From: Epinephelus fuscoguttatus
Lineage: Eukaryota > Chordata > Actinopteri > Perciformes > Serranidae
Reading direction: 5' to 3'
DNA length: 64,000 nt
NCBI RefSeq assembly: GCF_011397635.1
Contig: NC_064769.1
Span: 40,348,033 to 40,412,032 of the forward strand
Shown: piece by piece, positions 35,382 through 64,000 of the stretch
Layout of the letters: each line of letters begins with the position of its first letter
How positions within the stretch are numbered: position 1 is the stretch's first letter
The notes under the pieces: generated by a model
Told to the model about the DNA's origin: nothing
The model's input: only the letters and a program-made list of their open reading frames with translations
Databases searched by the model: none
Program-made: the position numbers and the translations under genes

Positions 35382-36160
35382 TGTAATGCCTGGTTTTGAT
35401 CTTTGGTATCTTAAATGGGGATTTTATCTTGTGATTCGATAAAATAGTTGAAAACATCAAAGTATGTCATCACTGACCGTTCAGTAGGATCTTTTCTACA
35501 AGATAAGCAAATAAAGGAGAAGAGACACTGAGGTAAACCCACAATGTTGTCGTTGTCAGCTAAAATTAACTTAGACTCATGTTAAATGTTCATCGAATGT
35601 GTTAGCATCTGTTTGTGAGTCACAAGTAATCATAATAATCTTTTAGAAGGAGTAGATGTTACTGTAAGCTAGCTCAGACTCTGTTAAATTTAACAATATG
35701 CTGACATAGTAAGACAGTGCTTTGAGATGGCTGTCAGAAATGACAGAGGTAGTATCATGTTTTACTATCTGAGGTGTAACAGGTGGTGTGTTTCACAAGT
35801 TTAGAATAAGGTAGATATGGTGTTGCACATGGTCAGTAAGTCAGCACTGACGCAGGCTCACTGTTGGAGGGTTTTATAACTCACTTCCTCTCTTGACTAG
35901 TTGGTTTGAGACGGAACTCAGTGTGGTGGATGAAGTGGATGTGGGGAGGGAGAGGGTGCGGGGAGGTGGGGGGGGGTTGATAAAGGCCCGAAAAGTAGCT
36001 GTAGGGAGGTACAGAGAGGCAGGATGTGACAGATATATTTCAGTAATGCTCCACCTCTTCCTGTGCGCAGATACACTCTGAGGACATAACGTGATGATCA
36101 GAGTGGACAGCGGACACACAGGAAGACAGACGGACGGGCAGATAGACGGTCCACCTGAAC
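35382..36160 (+). promoter_or_regulatory. Upstream region of the kringle-SRCR gene
   Basis: No coding signal. It should contain the promoter and 5' UTR. A weak TATA-like gttttataac lies at about 35870 and a G-rich tract at about 35935-35975. The 100 bp before the ATG at 36161 are purine-rich (gacagacggacgggcagatag). Placement is inferred only from proximity. Confidence 0.3.

Positions 36161-64000
<27,840 letters not shown>

Overview
The window is vertebrate DNA and reads as a spiny-rayed (percomorph-type) teleost chromosome. The host exons are short and have GT/AG splice sites. The space between them is filled with teleost-style mobile elements: Tc1/mariner, hAT, PIF-Harbinger, Tx1/L1-like, RTE-like and L2/jockey-like LINEs, tRNA-derived SINEs, solo LTRs, and long (AC)n and (GTGA)n microsatellites. 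Nothing prokaryotic is present.

Only two host genes can be supported. (1) At 1-4899 (+) lie the last three coding exons of a neuropeptide Y receptor of the Y4/Y8 group (exons to 192, 4119-4265 and 4455-4899); the 5' part lies off the left edge. Its last intron is 189 bp, a multiple of three, and is stop-free in the receptor frame. (2) From 36161 to beyond the right edge (+) runs a secreted-protein gene built from phase-1 modules: a signal-peptide exon, a plasminogen-type kringle split over two exons (37832-37994 and 38104-38216), then SRCR domain exons at 46007-46312, 46406-46696, 63564-63869 and 63963 onward. A relic SRCR exon lies at about 40190-40320. The SRCR pair has just been duplicated: four differences in about 440 bp. 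The second copy was then hit upstream by a SINE and by a 10.98-kb hAT element, both leaving readable target-site duplications.

Region by region: 5-36 kb is a gene desert with a Tc1 relic (7545-9547) that carries a nested Penelope-like insertion with hammerhead-ribozyme-like motifs. It also holds an inverted repeat pair (9.8-10.7 kb), a solo LTR (12.86-13.3 kb), LINE fragments, a decayed AIG1/septin-like GTPase pseudogene (20.7-21.5 kb), a nearly intact 5.57-kb Tx1/L1-like LINE (23158-28730) with a perfect 14-bp target duplication, and a young Tc1 element (33755-35379) whose transposase was broken by a small inverted duplication. Inside the kringle-SRCR gene, introns hold a jockey-type LINE (about 41.3-45.6 kb), a SINE, a Harbinger Myb-like relic, a GC-rich retro-insertion (49123-50796) and the large hAT. 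The hAT itself carries an LTR, MITEs, tRNA-like repeats and a smaller hAT MITE.

The most interesting points are the kringle-plus-SRCR architecture with its actively duplicating two-domain unit, the hammerhead-like motifs, the template-switch-like lesion that removed a transposase catalytic residue, and the open in-frame intron of the NPY receptor.
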